From Macrothele yani (Eukaryota; Arthropoda; Arachnida; Araneae; Macrothelidae): DNA of 64,000 nt. A model generated the notes under the pieces. It was not told where the DNA came from. It saw only the letters and a program-made list of their open reading frames with translations, and made no database searches. Positions 42,262 to 53,574 of this stretch are shown here, piece by piece; position 1 is the first letter of the stretch; every line of letters begins with the position of its first letter. Both the position numbers and the translations under genes were made by a program. Location of the stretch: the NCBI GenBank assembly GCA_039090855.1, contig CM077011.1, forward strand, positions 21,267,001-21,331,000, given 5' to 3'.

Positions 42262-43130
42262 CTTCCTATTGTATCACTTTGTCCGTCCGTTCTTTCGTCT
42301 GTCTGTCTGTCCGTTCGTCGTCATATGGACACCATATGACTGCAGCTATTAGTCCGATTTGAAAAATTGGTTTTACATTGAAAAGCGTTGAATGTGACAA
42401 CGACGATCCTTGCTTTTCGGTTTCCCACTGATGCATAACTTTGTCGCTAGTGGGCGTAAATGTAGATGATAACGAATTCAAAATACACTTTATTCCATCA
42501 ATCCGAACATCAGTTTGAAAAAAAAATTCTTCGTTTTGATGCCATTTACAACGAAGACTGTTTTGAGTACAGTTTGTTTTTCAAGTAATACCTATTTTCC
42601 GACAGGGGAGTAAAGGGAAATTGGGATTTCCTAGATATATCTGCTTCTAAACGTCCGAGTTCAAAAATTCTTTCTTTTATACAGCTTCTGATGGGAAATG
42701 TTCAACATATAATTTCTGATATTTTATAGAGAATAGTTTCACCACCAGGGTGCTTAAGTGCTTATTTCTGCTTCTGTTTTTTTTTTGCAGCAAAATTTGA
42801 GTTTGTGAAAACTCGATTGAAAACATTCCTTCGTGGACTGATACGGTTCACCTTAAAAAAATTTTTGATAATAGCTTAGGCTTACAATGGTGCATAGTTT
42901 TAGTTTTTCCGCCTGGGACGTAGATGTAGATTTTATTTTTGTCGATAGCTCTGCTTCTGAGATTCCGATTTGAAAAATCCTTTGTAGGAGAGAGTTTCCG
43001 GAGCAAAATGTTCTGCATATAAATTCGAATTTTACTTAACGTGGAACTGTGTCACTAGAGGTATAAGTTCAAGTTTCCTCTAACAATTTTGCAGAAATAT
43101 CTGCCGGAGTAAAGACACGATAGAAGAAAC
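42262..43130 (-). repeat. Family Q modular repeat, copy 3
   Basis: Reverse-complement copy. The GTCCGTCCGTTC and TGTCTGTCTGTCCG edge lies at 42280-42315; modules then recur every ~150 bp with CCGATTTGAAAAAT and a C-box (CGCTAGTGGGCG near 42445, CACCACCAGGGTGC near 42743, GTCACTAGAGG near 43032). It is more diverged than copies 1 and 2. Confidence 0.65.
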
Positions 43131-43527
43131 ATTTTTCCTGTCACATACTGCTAACTAAGAAAATATTTTGTGTATATTTCCTTCCCTACAGATTGATATC
43201 CTTTTATACACGGTTTCTGACGCAAGAAAAAGCAAAATTTTCAAGCTGATTTGAATACCCCCCCAAAAGGGGGGGGGGCAGGAATATGCTGTCTCTTGCT
43301 TATAAATGATGAAAGAATTTTCCATATGAACAATGAGATCGAACATATTATTTTTGGCAACAAAACAAGATTAAGATATCCAGACCTAACTTTGACGCAG
43401 AATGAGACTTAATGTGATCTTCACATAATGTATAACGTCTTCTGACCATTCTGATCCAGTTAATGACAACCTAAATAACTGTACAGATGTCTTGGCTACA
43501 GAGATTTTATTCAACATAGCGGTTACT
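43131..43527. other. Unassigned DNA
   Basis: No gene. A short C-run and G-run pair (CCCCCCCAAAAGGGGGGGGG, about 43258-43277) could form a small hairpin. Confidence 0.4.
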
Positions 43528-44145
43528 TTTTTTACGCTTTCCAACCGTAGGTTGAAGAAGTGTATGTGCTTCAGCTTTGTCCGACTGTCTGTCCGTCCGT
43601 TCGTTCGTAAGATAACTCGTGTAAAAATGGTTCGATTTCGATGAAATATTAGTATGTTTTTGGGGACCACCTGGGAACGAACCCCATTGAAAATGGGCGA
43701 AATGGGATTAAAGGTCAGGACATAGTAACGGGATCCATTCCATTGCACTCATGCGTCATTACTTGGGTAAACACGGTTCGATTTCGATGAAATTGTATTA
43801 TGTGGTAAGAGACCACCTAAGGATTAACCCTGAGGAAAATGGGCCAAACGGAGTTAAAGGTCAGGACACAGGAGCGGAATACATTCCATTGCCCTTATGC
43901 CTCATAGCTTACGTAAAAAATCCTCGATTACGACAAAACGTTATCATGTTGTTTCAGAGGTGTACTGAACCGGTTCTGTTGAAGATATTCGAAGTGGAGT
44001 CAAAGGTCAGGACGCAGGAGCTTGATTTATTCCACAGCCGTTACCCTCATAACTTGAGTAATAACTTCAGTAATGATTTCTGTTATGTTGGAAAACGTAT
44101 GATAATCAATGCATTGCATGATTTTACTAACTTATTTTACCAGAA
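43528..44145 (+). repeat. Family P modular repeat, copy 3 (three modules)
   Basis: Lead TTACGCTTTCCAACCGTAGG, GTTGAAGAAGTG and a GTCCGTCCGTTCG run; three modules of about 146 bp; terminal block CAATGCATTGCATGATTTTA with CTAACTTA. Same architecture as copies 1 and 2 with another module count. Open frames here are incidental. Confidence 0.85.
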
Positions 44146-44631
44146 ATGGCGATTCCATTTATCAACAGATGAATACTATCATAAGTTCAAGGCTAATTTA
44201 GGTTGTTTCTGGTTTCTAGTCGCTATGTCAAAGAGTACGAAAATCAGATGGAAAGTTGGATATATGTCAATACCATCCCAACAACAGTTTAATGGTGTTT
44301 CCTTGCAATATCTTTTGTGAACATTGAACTTTAAAGCAACATAAATATTGTTTTTTAATGTATGATATATTTACTCCCTCAGGTGTAAAGAAAAATAAAA
44401 AACCACACACTACCATTAACATCGGAACACCCCTCTGTTGATAGTGAATTTGTTCCTACTCAAGAACCACGTAACAAACAAAACTATAAATATGCTCGTA
44501 AGGCTATGATAAAAGGACGGTCTTGGACTGAAGACAAATAGAAGACTATGCTTTCAGCTGCCGAGTCGGTGAAGCATAGCCTACCAATCTGATTTCGTCC
44601 ATTGGTGTGTCAAATTCCGGGAAATAAGTAC
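44146..44631. other. Unassigned DNA
   Basis: No gene or repeat recognised. Confidence 0.4.
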
Positions 44632-45669
44632 TAGGGTTGAATGAAAAGTAATGCCTCGATGAACATTACTAGGTACTAGATTGGGAAATTTTAATAATTC
44701 AAACACAGAAATTATCCTTAGAATAGACCATTTACTAACCCATTTCTGAACATGATCACCAAATAGCTGAATACATTTCTGCCAAAGATGAACAAATTTC
44801 GTGATGCCGTCACGGAAGAAGTCCACTCCCTGTTTCGGAAATTAGGCCCTGACAGCCTTCTCAAGTTCTTCACTAGATCACTAGATGAGAAGTAACATCC
44901 TCGTAGATCTTTCAGTTTTGGGAAGAGTTGGAATTAGCAGGGCGATATGTCTGGACTGCACGTTGGAATGAGATTCAGCTTCTGTGGTGGTTCTCGCAGT
45001 GTGTGGCCTCGCATTGTCGTGTTGCTGGAAAACACTTCTTTTCCCCTTCGAATTCTCCTTATAGCTCGGAGCGTCAAAATATAACGTTCTGATTTAATTG
45101 TTTTTTCGGGTTCCTGGAAATCAAGGTGGATAACACCATCTGCGTTCTAAAACACTGTTGCCATGAATTTTCCAGCCGAAGCCTGTGATTGGAATTTCTT
45201 TTTCTTGAGACGAGTCTGTGTGTCGATATTGCATAGATTGATGTTTAGTTTCTGGTTCAAATCGTTTCCTGTGAAATACATCGGTTGCTGACCGACATTT
45301 TGCTTATTACACAAGTTAGAGTTTCCTGCCGAGCTATCCTTACGACAGTTGGCCCAACGACGCAAAGTGCTGACATGAACACAGTCATCTCCATAAACGA
45401 CTTGTATCCTTCTTTGAATTTTCCTGGAATAACACCTTCAGCTGTAGAAAATAAAACAGTACGTTATTTAAATCACACTGACGAGGGTCCTGTACGATGT
45501 TCCATCTCTCATAGAATAGCTAGGCAACCATTCATTGAAATGATTTGCTTCCAACGTAGCTTGTAAAAGAGAATCTACGCAGTATGTCAATAGTTGTTGC
45601 TTGTGTGTCATTTCCGTGCCACCTGTTGATGTGTTATGTAGGTGGAGGCATTAGTTTTCATTCAACCTA
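44632..45669 (-). mobile_element. Mariner-like element with decayed transposase
   Basis: Inverted ends TAGGGTTGAATGAAAAGTAA and TGCCTC (left) against GAGGCATTAGTTTTCATTCA then ACCTA (right), typical of mariner-like elements. Minus-strand coding pieces are VIHLDFQEPEKTI, FQQHDNARPHTARTTTEAE (second catalytic Asp), and the C-terminal FFRDGITKFVHLWQKCIQLF with GDHVQKW. The DNA-binding domain and the first Asp motif are not recognisable, and stops and frameshifts are frequent. Confidence 0.82.
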
Positions 45670-47269
45670 CGTACCTTCCGCATTGTATTACCCCAACAGT
45701 GAAATTTGGCAGAGGTAGTGTGATAGTATCGAGCTCATTTTCGTGATTCCACTTAGGCATATACTTTGACAGTTCGTAAATGTCCAGGACGTCAATGTTA
45801 TGGTAATTGTTTGGGGAAAAGTCCCTTACCCCATTCAGCAGGAGAACACATCATGTCAGAATACTCGCGTATTACATATTAGTGTGAGGATATGGACAAC
45901 AAACCGTAGGACTGGACTGCACATAATCGTTACCTGTATGCCCTAGATAACATATTTACAAAATCTGGAGGAGGGTGTTCCATATGCCATCGTGGAATAC
46001 CCTCCATCAGTATTTATAAGATGTCGTCATAATGATCAAAGGTTTCAGCCTGGATAATTTTGGTCATTATGACCAAAAATATCCCGACACTCGCATGTCT
46101 ACAATAATCGTCATAATGACCAATGTTTCAATCCACAGTAGCAAATATTCTGTAATTAAGGATTCGGCATTCAGGTGTCCGGATTTTTTGGTAGGGCAGT
46201 GTAATTATGCGCACCAAATAACCACCATAATTTGGACGTTACATTCGAGTTTTTCTCTTACATCTTCGTGTGTGGGTATGCCCAATTTGAATAATGATCG
46301 TGATAAGTAGAGGAATTCATAAATTTAAGACGACATGTATATTTTGGTCAGCACTTCACCCTTTAACAAAATATGCTTGTTCTCGCACAGTTTCTGGATG
46401 TATTAGATTTGCGTTTGGTCCTGATATACGTTGAGTACCATGACAGCTTTATTGCCTAATGAATTCTTAAAATATATGTTCCTTTTGTGTTGATAAATTA
46501 TGGTTACAAAAATAGGCAAAGTCTATTTAATTTCCTTGCTCGATTCTTCTCGAAACGAGCACGTGTGTGGATAATTGAGATAAAAAAATTACTGCCTTGT
46601 GAGAGATTTCAAGTTACGATTTCTTCCTGTTTCCTGTAGTGAGTATGACAAAAATTAAGTTTTAATGACATTTCTTGTCCGCTTCTCGTCTTTCGGCACG
46701 GAATAGTTTCCGTGTTGTTTCTTGTTCTAGTTCTAATTATCCTATAATTCATGACAGAATTTGCAATGTAGTTTTTCGTTTTTGCTCTGCACTAGGCAGT
46801 ACAGCATAACATATACTAGTCTATCCGGTTTCGAAAAAGATAAAATTTTCTTTCGACGTAGCTGTTTTTTGCATTTTTTGCTGCAGATTTGATGAATCAA
46901 TACCAATGTATGACATAACGAATGGCCTTTTATTTAAAAGAAAGCTCCTTTTATTTTATACTTCTCAAAGATCATTCAGACCAAATTCCAAGCGAAAATT
47001 AGCAAACATTGTATTTTTATTTTGTAGTGTTTTAAGACATTTCAGACCATTATGTCAGTAAATATACTTCATGTTATGAAAATATATCGTTGATTCGAGA
47101 GACAGAGTTGGAGATGGAAGTATCTCAGCAGTTTCGCCAAAATGAAATACACTATCATCACACACACCTGAGCTGACGGTCTTTCGCCTTACGTTCAGTT
47201 CTGTGTTCATCAGGATTCTGAAGTATTTTTTTTAGGCATTTAATAACTTCTCTCTCCTCATACTTCCAC
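45670..47269. other. Unassigned DNA with a short palindrome
   Basis: No gene. TTTTGGTCAT-T-ATGACCAAAA is a perfect palindrome at 46058-46078, with a partial direct repeat (CGTCATAATGA) on both sides. GGTGTCCGGATTTTTTGGTA then GGGCAGTGTA near 46173-46203 resembles a lone Tc1 terminal repeat. Confidence 0.4.
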
Positions 47270-47358
47270 GGCACTCGCTCATTCAATTGCTTCACACACA
47301 TATTCCTCCTATTTACGTACTTCACTCATTCAATTGCTTCACACACATTCATTCCTCC

Positions 47359-48789
47359 TACACTGACGAAAAAAAAAATCCCAACACCACGAAAAAATAG
47401 TTGTAGAGGAATGAAATGACGGCAATACATTTGTATAGGTAACATATTTAATCGATTATGGTTTGAAGATCACAGCTTAATGTAAGCGCGAGAAGAGCCA
47501 TTTTAAATGTGAAATGCTGGTACATTAATAACCGGTGTAACCGCCAGGATGTTGAATGCAGGCACGCAAACGTTCATGCATTGTGTCGTACAGGTGCTGG
47601 ATGTTAGTTTGTGGGATGGAGTTCCATGCCTGTTGCACTTGGTCAGTCAATACAGGGACGGTTAATGCTGGTTGGGGGTGACGCTGGAGTTGTCGCCCAA
47701 TGATGTCCCATACGTGCCCGATTGGTGAAAGATCTGGTGATCTAGCAGGCCACAGCAACATGTCGACACTCTGTAGAGCATATTGGGTTACAACAGCGGT
47801 ATGCGAGCGAGCGTTATCCTGTTGGAAAACACCTCCTGGAATGCTGTTCATTAATGGCAGCACAACAGGTTGAATCACCAGACCGACGTACAACTGTGCC
47901 GTCAGGGTGCGTGGGATAACCACGAGAGTGCTCCTGCTGTCATAGGAAATTGCTCCCCAGACCATAACTCCAGGTTTAGGTCCAGTGTGTCTCGGCCGCA
48001 GACAGGTTAGTTGCAGGCGCTCACCTGGCCTCCTTCTACCCAACACACGGCCATCATTGGCACCCAGGCAGAACCGGCTTTCATCAGAAAACACAACAGA
48101 TCTTCACTTCGTCCTCCAATGAGCTCTAGCTTGACACCACTGAAGTCGCAAACGGCAGTGGTTTGGAGTAAGTGGAATGCACGCTACAAGGCGTCTGGCA
48201 CGGAGCTGTCCTTCAAGTAACCGATTTGTAACAGTTCGTTGTGTCACTGTGGAGGTAACTGCAGCTCGAATCGCTGCCGCAGACGCGGTACGATGCGCAA
48301 CGGCCATACGCCGTACACGGCGGTCTTCCCTCTCAGTAGTGCCACATGGTTGGCCGGAACCAGGTCTTCATGAGGCAGTACCTTCCCTTGACCACCGCTG
48401 CCAACAATCATGCACAGTGGCTGCATTCCTGCCAAGTCGTTCTGCAATATTGCGGAAAGAAAATCCACCTTCTCGTAGCCCTATTACACGACCTCGTTCA
48501 AACTCCGTGAGCTGTTGATAATGGCTTCTTCGTCTTCTTAAAGGCATTCTTGCCTAACATCAACACACTACGTCGAATCTCAACGATAACTAACGCTCAC
48601 GAACGTTACAGCGCGTATTTACAGCAAACCTGCTTTTCATGTTCCGACGGGCGCTACTAGCTCCACACGTATACGCCGAGCGCGAAATTTGCCTAGACGT
48701 CATCTTACAGATGTACTTTCACCGTCTACCAACTGTCGTTTATCTAACACAACCCCTTCTTGGTGTTCGGATTTTTTTCCGTCAGTGTA
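47359..48789 (-). mobile_element. Tc1-like transposon F1 in a minisatellite
   Basis: TA then CACTGACGAAAAAAAAAATC at 47361; TTGGTGTTCGGATTTTTTTC and CGTCAGTG then TA at 48788-48789. Length 1431 bp. The flanking TA is part of the minisatellite unit (CCTCCTATTTACG), so the empty site is visible in the adjacent unit. Confidence 0.95.
47525..48547 (-). pseudogene. Tc1 transposase F1: near-intact frame, two stops, Glu to Gly
   Basis: A single register of 341 codons starting MPLRRRRSHYQQLTEFERGR. First helix-turn-helix IGLREGGFSFRNIAERLGRN; second VRRMAVAHRTASAAAIRAAV with QRTVTNRLLEGQLRARR. Catalytic motifs SVVFSDESRFCLGANDGRVL (first Asp), FQQDNARSHTAVVTQYAL (second Asp) and DLSPIGHVWDIIGRQL, where the Glu is Gly (GGG). 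Stops are a TGA at the TAS*RPG position (AGA in F2) and a TGA for Trp at K*RSVVF (TGG in F2). The C-terminus LRACIQHPGGYTGY is intact. It is the best-preserved transposase in the window. Confidence 0.95.
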
Positions 48790-48855
48790 TTTACGTACTT
48801 CACTCATTCAATTGCTCCACATACATTCATTCCTCCTATTTAAATACTTCACTCA

Positions 48856-49683
48856 CTCACTCACTCACTTCCATCATCAAGTTGTTTCATTCACTTACTT
48901 CAGTCATTCATTTCCCTAATTCAGTTATTTTATTAACTGACCCATGTCATTCATTTGCGTTATTGACCAAACGTTTTCATTCACTTCACTTCCTCCTTCG
49001 CCACATTCACTTAGTTGATTTATTCACTCATTCTCCGGGACGTGCATGCTTTCTTTATTCACAACATACATTTTGGTTTATTCTTGTTAAATATTTTCTA
49101 ATCGTAATGCTACATTTTCTCCCTCGGCGAATGTGTATTGGCAACCTGACGATAGCTCAAGTGAATGACATATGAGAACGAGAATACGAGAATGATTAGA
49201 TTAAGATTTGCACAGAGGAGTGTAGGAAGATAGTGTCTGAGCTCAGGTCTTAAACAACCCTTAGCAGTAGGAAGCTAGATGATTTAGGCCAGCGTGCCAG
49301 AAGGAAAAGTCACACGGAAACGTGGTAGAAATGGGGAAGGTAAACGGCCTTATCTGTTACCGGGAGGAGCAGTACCCGGGGATCCGACGACTTAACGTGC
49401 CCTTCCGAAACACGTCAGATACTTAGTTATTCAAGCATTCATACCTCCCTGAGATCGATCCCGAGCCTCTTCCATGACATTCACGAACGATGACCACTAT
49501 GACTTCCTTTTCGACTTCTTACAGACCGTCTGAGGTCAATACATAAATCACACCTACACAACACAAAATATGTTCTAAGTAGGTGTTTCTAGGGAAAACG
49601 TAAATGTCCAATTACTGCAAAACTGGTGCAAAGTCACATAATCAGAGTATGCGTACTCTATGTCAAGGTGATGTAAAAAGAAA
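48856..49683. other. Unassigned DNA
   Basis: Begins with CACT/TTCA low-complexity DNA. A 178-codon open frame at 48639-49175 crosses the Tc1 end and this low-complexity tract and is not credible as a gene. Confidence 0.4.
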
Positions 49684-49905
49684 CCTCATCTAGTTCTTTT
49701 GACTTCCTAAGTATAGATTTGCAGGTGTTTATTTGTATTGACCTCCTGGGATACTGGTTTACCTTGTAGAACGCAGATACCTCTACCACTCTTCATAATA
49801 AATACTTAAATAATTTGCTCAAAATAAAAATTTAAATCACGTATTAATTTTTCGAAACTCATCTAGTTATTTCGACTCTCTATGCCTAGCTTTGCAGGTA
49901 TTTAC

Positions 49906-50849
49906 AGTAGTACCGCAATTTAGGTGGATTTATTTGACACGGTCAGCCCCACTGCTAGATGGATATCACACGGGAAATGGAACTACGAAAGAATCAATCA
50001 ATGCGTGCTGACGGCTCCTGTGGTGTGACTGTGTCAATGATTTTAAAGGCTTTCCTACCATCAACGAGGAAGCAAAACATATTACTCAGATGGCCAAGCA
50101 GATTGGGAGGTGAAGGCTTCGTCGATATTCTGGAGGAAGAAATAACAGATTTGATTGGACAATAAGAACGTTTGACAAATGAAGATTTAGAAGAACTTGT
50201 GAAAACTTTTCTTGGGCGAAGATGATGATGACGACGCCGACGATCAAGATAAAACTGCCAGCGGTAATCTGCACAAGTTTACCGAAATTTTCCGAGCAAC
50301 AAAGCACTTGAAAAATTTTAATTTCGTACTACGGTCCCTTCTTTGGAACGTAGCCTTAACATAAACCGAATTATTTCGGACTCTTTAATGCCGTATTATG
50401 AAATTTTTCCAGCACCTAAAGCAGCAGCGGCAACAGTTGAATATAACGATGCTTTTCCAGAAAAAAAAACTCATTTTATTGCCTCCCATTGCCCCGTTCA
50501 GAGTTTTAAACTACTTCACCTAATGCATCAGATTTGGACCTCAGCTTTGACGACCCCGCAGTGGTGTTACCTTGTGAAGACAACGATTAGGTATGCATAA
50601 GGATTTGCATCATGCTATCTCGTATTTTAACTGTAACTGTTACAGAAGTACGTATACATTGTTCTTTGTAAAATACACATTATATTGTGATAGATATATG
50701 TAAGCGAATAATACCGTACATATATAACGACAAAAAACGTGTGAAGTGATTTATTGTATGTAATTTTATTATTGGTTTTGAATACACGCGGTTTCGGCTC
50801 TACGCGGCCTCGTCGGAACGTAACCCCCGCGTAAAATGCGGCACGACTG
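49906..50849 (+). mobile_element. pogo/Tigger-like element, internally deleted
   Basis: CAGTAGTACCGCAATTTAGG at the left and the inverse of CAGTCGTGCCGCATTTTACG at the right, each beside TA (49904-49905, 50850-50851). Length 944 bp, far shorter than an autonomous Tigger (about 2-2.5 kb). The pre-insertion sequence is present in the neighbouring tandem unit. Confidence 0.88.
49959..50490 (+). pseudogene. Tigger-type transposase C-terminal remnant
   Basis: FVDILEEEITDLIGQ, a stop, then ERLTNEDLEELVKTFLGRR resembles the acidic LTxEDLxEL segment that follows the DDE domain in pogo/Tigger transposases. After an acid-coding (GATGAC) run come KFTEIFRATKHL and, in another frame, ERSLNINRIISDSLMPYYEI, matching the family's ERSxKVxRxIxDSLxPYKxIY end. 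The catalytic DDE part and the CENP-B-like DNA-binding domain are absent. Confidence 0.75.
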
Positions 50850-50975
50850 TATTTGTATTGACCTCCTGGGATACTGGGTTGCCTTTTAGAACGTAGAAAC
50901 CTCTATCACTCTTCATAATAAATGCTTAAATAATTTGTTCAAAATAAAAATTAAGATCACGTATTAAATTTATTT

Positions 50976-51246
50976 GATATACGTATCCCTTTTGTTCATA
51001 TCTTCTCGCATTCATTTCGCATTTCGAAACGTACATTTTGTATGTGTACAGGCCTCAGTCTGTATTTCGCGAGCGTCGAATATTATTTGAATCTTGTATT
51101 CAGTGGCGGCCTTTATTACGTGCATACCCTGCAATCGCCCAGGGCCCCGCACCGCCGCTAATTAATAGTGCTTTTTGCTTGGCGTCACTTAAATATATAT
51201 ATATATAAGATTATTAGTAGTTTTTGCCAGGCGTCCTATATATATA
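50976..51246. other. Unassigned DNA with CG-rich patch
   Basis: CGCCCAGGGCCCCGCA near 51138 has a counterpart CGCCCGGGGCCCCGCA near 55068, on the other side of the RTE/Tc1 F2 block. Both may be parts of one dispersed repeat split by those insertions. An (AT)n run lies at about 51195-51245. Confidence 0.4.
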
Positions 51247-53574
51247 GAGAGAGGAAGGGTTTTTCATCTTGAACTCCTTCTTCAAGAAAAAGCCACACAG
51301 GAAATGGACATGGAGACATCCAAATGGGACGACAAGTGAAATTGATTTTATTATGTGTAACAAAAAATTCGTCATAGAAGACTGCAGTGTGCTAAACAAG
51401 TTCAACACAAGTAGTGACCATAGATTGGTGAGATGTAAGATGCACCTCAACACTAAACTTGAACGTGGCAAGCTCATAAGACAAACAAAATCTATTGACA
51501 TAAACAACCTTAAAAAACACCATAATACCTTCAAGTTGGAACTGAAGAACAGGTTCTCTGCTTTAGAAGGCCTAACATCGGAAGAAGTGGACATCTCTGA
51601 AGTTAACAGAAAAGTAACCAAAGCTCTTATGGAAACAGCAACAAAATTAGCTGGGTCTAAGAACAAGTTGCATGTAAACAAATTATCAGGAAAAACGAAA
51701 AAGTTGATGCAAAAAAGAAGAGAGATGAGGACAACTAAAGAAGATGTGACTTCCAAAGTGGAATATATAGAGCTATGCAAGACAGTAAGAAAAAGTATCA
51801 CTGAAGACGTTAAGAAAATTCAACTGTAAACTAGTGAGGAAAGCAATTGAAAACAACCAAAGCCTAAAGATAGCAAAGGGACATCTCAGTAAGGGAAGAA
51901 AAAAGATTATGGCACAGAGAAAAGAAGATGGTTCTGTAACAAGAAATAGAGGCGAAATGTTGACAAGAGTGAAAGATTTCTACTCCAAATTATATGAAAG
52001 GGATGATACATGCACTCCAGACATCATGAAAGATACCAGTACCAGAGTTCTTCCAGTCCTTCCAGCAGAAGTTGCACATGCAATCAAGAACATGAAGCGG
52101 GGAAAAGCTCCAGGAGAAGATGGAATTACTGTAGACATCATACAAGAAGCAAGTGGAGAAATCGAAACAGTACTCGCCCAAATTTTCACTCGATGCCTTA
52201 ATGAAGGAAAGATTCCTGAGGATGGGAACACCGCTACAATGATCCTGCTACATAAGAAAGGTGACATTGAGGATCTCGGAAACTACAGACCTATCAGCCT
52301 CCTATAAGTAGTTTATAAAATCTTCAGTAAAGTTCTTTCATACCGCTTGACGGTAACACTGGACATGGCTCAACCGAGAGAACAAGCTGGATTCAGGAGT
52401 GGCTACAGCACAATAGATCATATCCACGTACTGAGAGAACTAATTGAAAGAGCGAGGGAATATGAACTTCCATTGTGCATGGCTTTTATCGATTATGAAA
52501 AAGCCTTTGATTCGGTGAAACTATCAGCAGTTACAATGGCTCTGAAAACCTGCGGTATTGAAGATGCATACATTAATATTATTAATAACATCTATGAAAA
52601 TGCAAGTGCAAAGATTCGGCTGTTTGAAAATACAACACACATAAAAATTGGAAAGGGAGTGAGACAAGGTGACACCATATCTCCGAAGCTCTTTAATGCC
52701 ACATTGGAGGGTGTTTTTCAGTCGCTGAGCTGGGAAAACAAAGGGATAAAGATTAATAGAGATTATCTAATCCACCTTCGTTTTGCTGATGACGTAGTCA
52801 TTTTTGCAACTACCCCATCAGAGCTGCAGAGTATGATCTAGGAATTTGCTGACAAGAGTAAAGAAGTGGGATTAAAAATGAACTTTCAGAAGACAAAAGT
52901 GATGTTCAATGCTTTTACAAGAAATGAAGATTTATCGATTGATGGAGAAAAGCTGGAGATAACAGACACGCACGTTTATCTTGGACAGCAGATATCAAGT
53001 GAGGGTCACATTGATGAAGAAATTAATCGCCGTACAAAACTTGCCTGGAGAGCCTTTGGAAGAAACAGCATAATTTTCAAGAGCAATATGCCATTATGTC
53101 TTAAAAGAAAAGTGTTTGATCAATGCATCCTTCCAGTGCTTACGTATGGTGCAAAGACGTGGACCTTAACTAAAAGAGACATACAAAGGCTGCAGATAAC
53201 TCAAAAAGCATGGAGAGGTGCATACTTGGTGTAACCAGGAGAGATAAGAAGAGGAACTCGTGGATCCGAAAAATGACAAGAGTGGAAGACATCATGATCA
53301 GAGTTAAATCACTGAAATGGCAATGGGCTGGACATACTGCCAGAAGGACAGATCATCGATGGACAGCCGAAATTTTAGATTGGATTCCAAGGGACAGGAA
53401 AAGACCCAGAAGAAGACCACATGGGAGATGGGTGGATGAAATTCGAAAGTATGCAGGGGTGACATGGAGGAGACTGGCACAAGACAGACCGTTGTGGAGG
53501 AAACTTGGGGAAACCTTCGTCCAGCAGTGGATTGATAATGGTTGACAATGATGATGATGATGATGATATATATG
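51247..53574 (+). mobile_element. RTE LINE, 5'-truncated, with (ATG)n tail
   Basis: Starts within the nuclease C-terminus, contains the complete reverse transcriptase and C-terminal region, and ends GATTGATAATGGTTGACAAT then (GATGAT)n ATATATATG at 53574, where Tc1 F2 abuts. The tandem trinucleotide tail in place of poly(A) is typical of RTE elements. The remnants at 9802, 24197 and 55675 are the same family. Confidence 0.93.
51269..53545 (+). pseudogene. RTE reverse transcriptase with nuclease C-terminus
   Basis: Nuclease tail: SFFKKKPHRKWTWRHPNGTT, SEIDFIMCNKKF, NKFNTSSDHRLVRCKM (SDH is the catalytic His/Asp motif). Linker to 51829, where the frame changes. RT: MKRGKAPGEDGITVDIIQEA, MILLHKKGDIEDLGNYRPIS, motif A MAFIDYEKAFDSVKL, motif B GVRQGDTISPKLFNATLEGV, motif C HLRFADDVVIFATTPSELQS, then GLKMNFQKTKVMFN, DTHVYLGQQIS and RKVFDQCILPVLTYGAKTWT. 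C-terminus: KSLKWQWAGHTARRT, WIPRDRKRPRRRPHGRW, RPLWRKLGETFVQQWIDNG. Lesions: a frameshift at about 51830, TAA at 52305, TAG at 52839 and a frameshift at about 53220. The catalytic residues themselves are intact. Confidence 0.95.

Larger units (their letters stand above)
47270..48855. repeat. ~49-bp minisatellite interrupted by Tc1 F1
   Basis: Units with TTTACGTACTTCACTCATTC and AATTGCTTCACACACATTCA then TTCCTCCTA occur at about 47275-47358 and resume at 48788-48840, in phase across the Tc1. Downstream it degenerates into a (CACT)n run near 48850-48868. Confidence 0.85.
49684..50975. repeat. ~175-bp tandem duplication interrupted by a Tigger-like element
   Basis: Unit 1 (about 49684-49858) runs CTCATCTAGTT, TTTGCAGGTGTTTATTTG, ACCTCCTGGGATACTGG, CTCTTCATAATAAAT and AATCACGTATTAA. 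Unit 2 begins CTCATCTAGTTATTTCG at 49859, is interrupted after GCAGGTATTTA (49905) and resumes at 50850 with TATTTGTATTGACCTCC. Confidence 0.88.

Noticed and set aside
43751..44320. 189-codon open frame that looks gene-like by length
   Set aside because: It lies entirely over family P modules and their terminal block; copies of the same repeat elsewhere are not open in this frame.
48639..49175. 178-codon Ser/His/Leu-rich open frame
   Set aside because: It runs across the Tc1 F1 terminal repeat and CACT/TTCA low-complexity DNA, with no domain signature.
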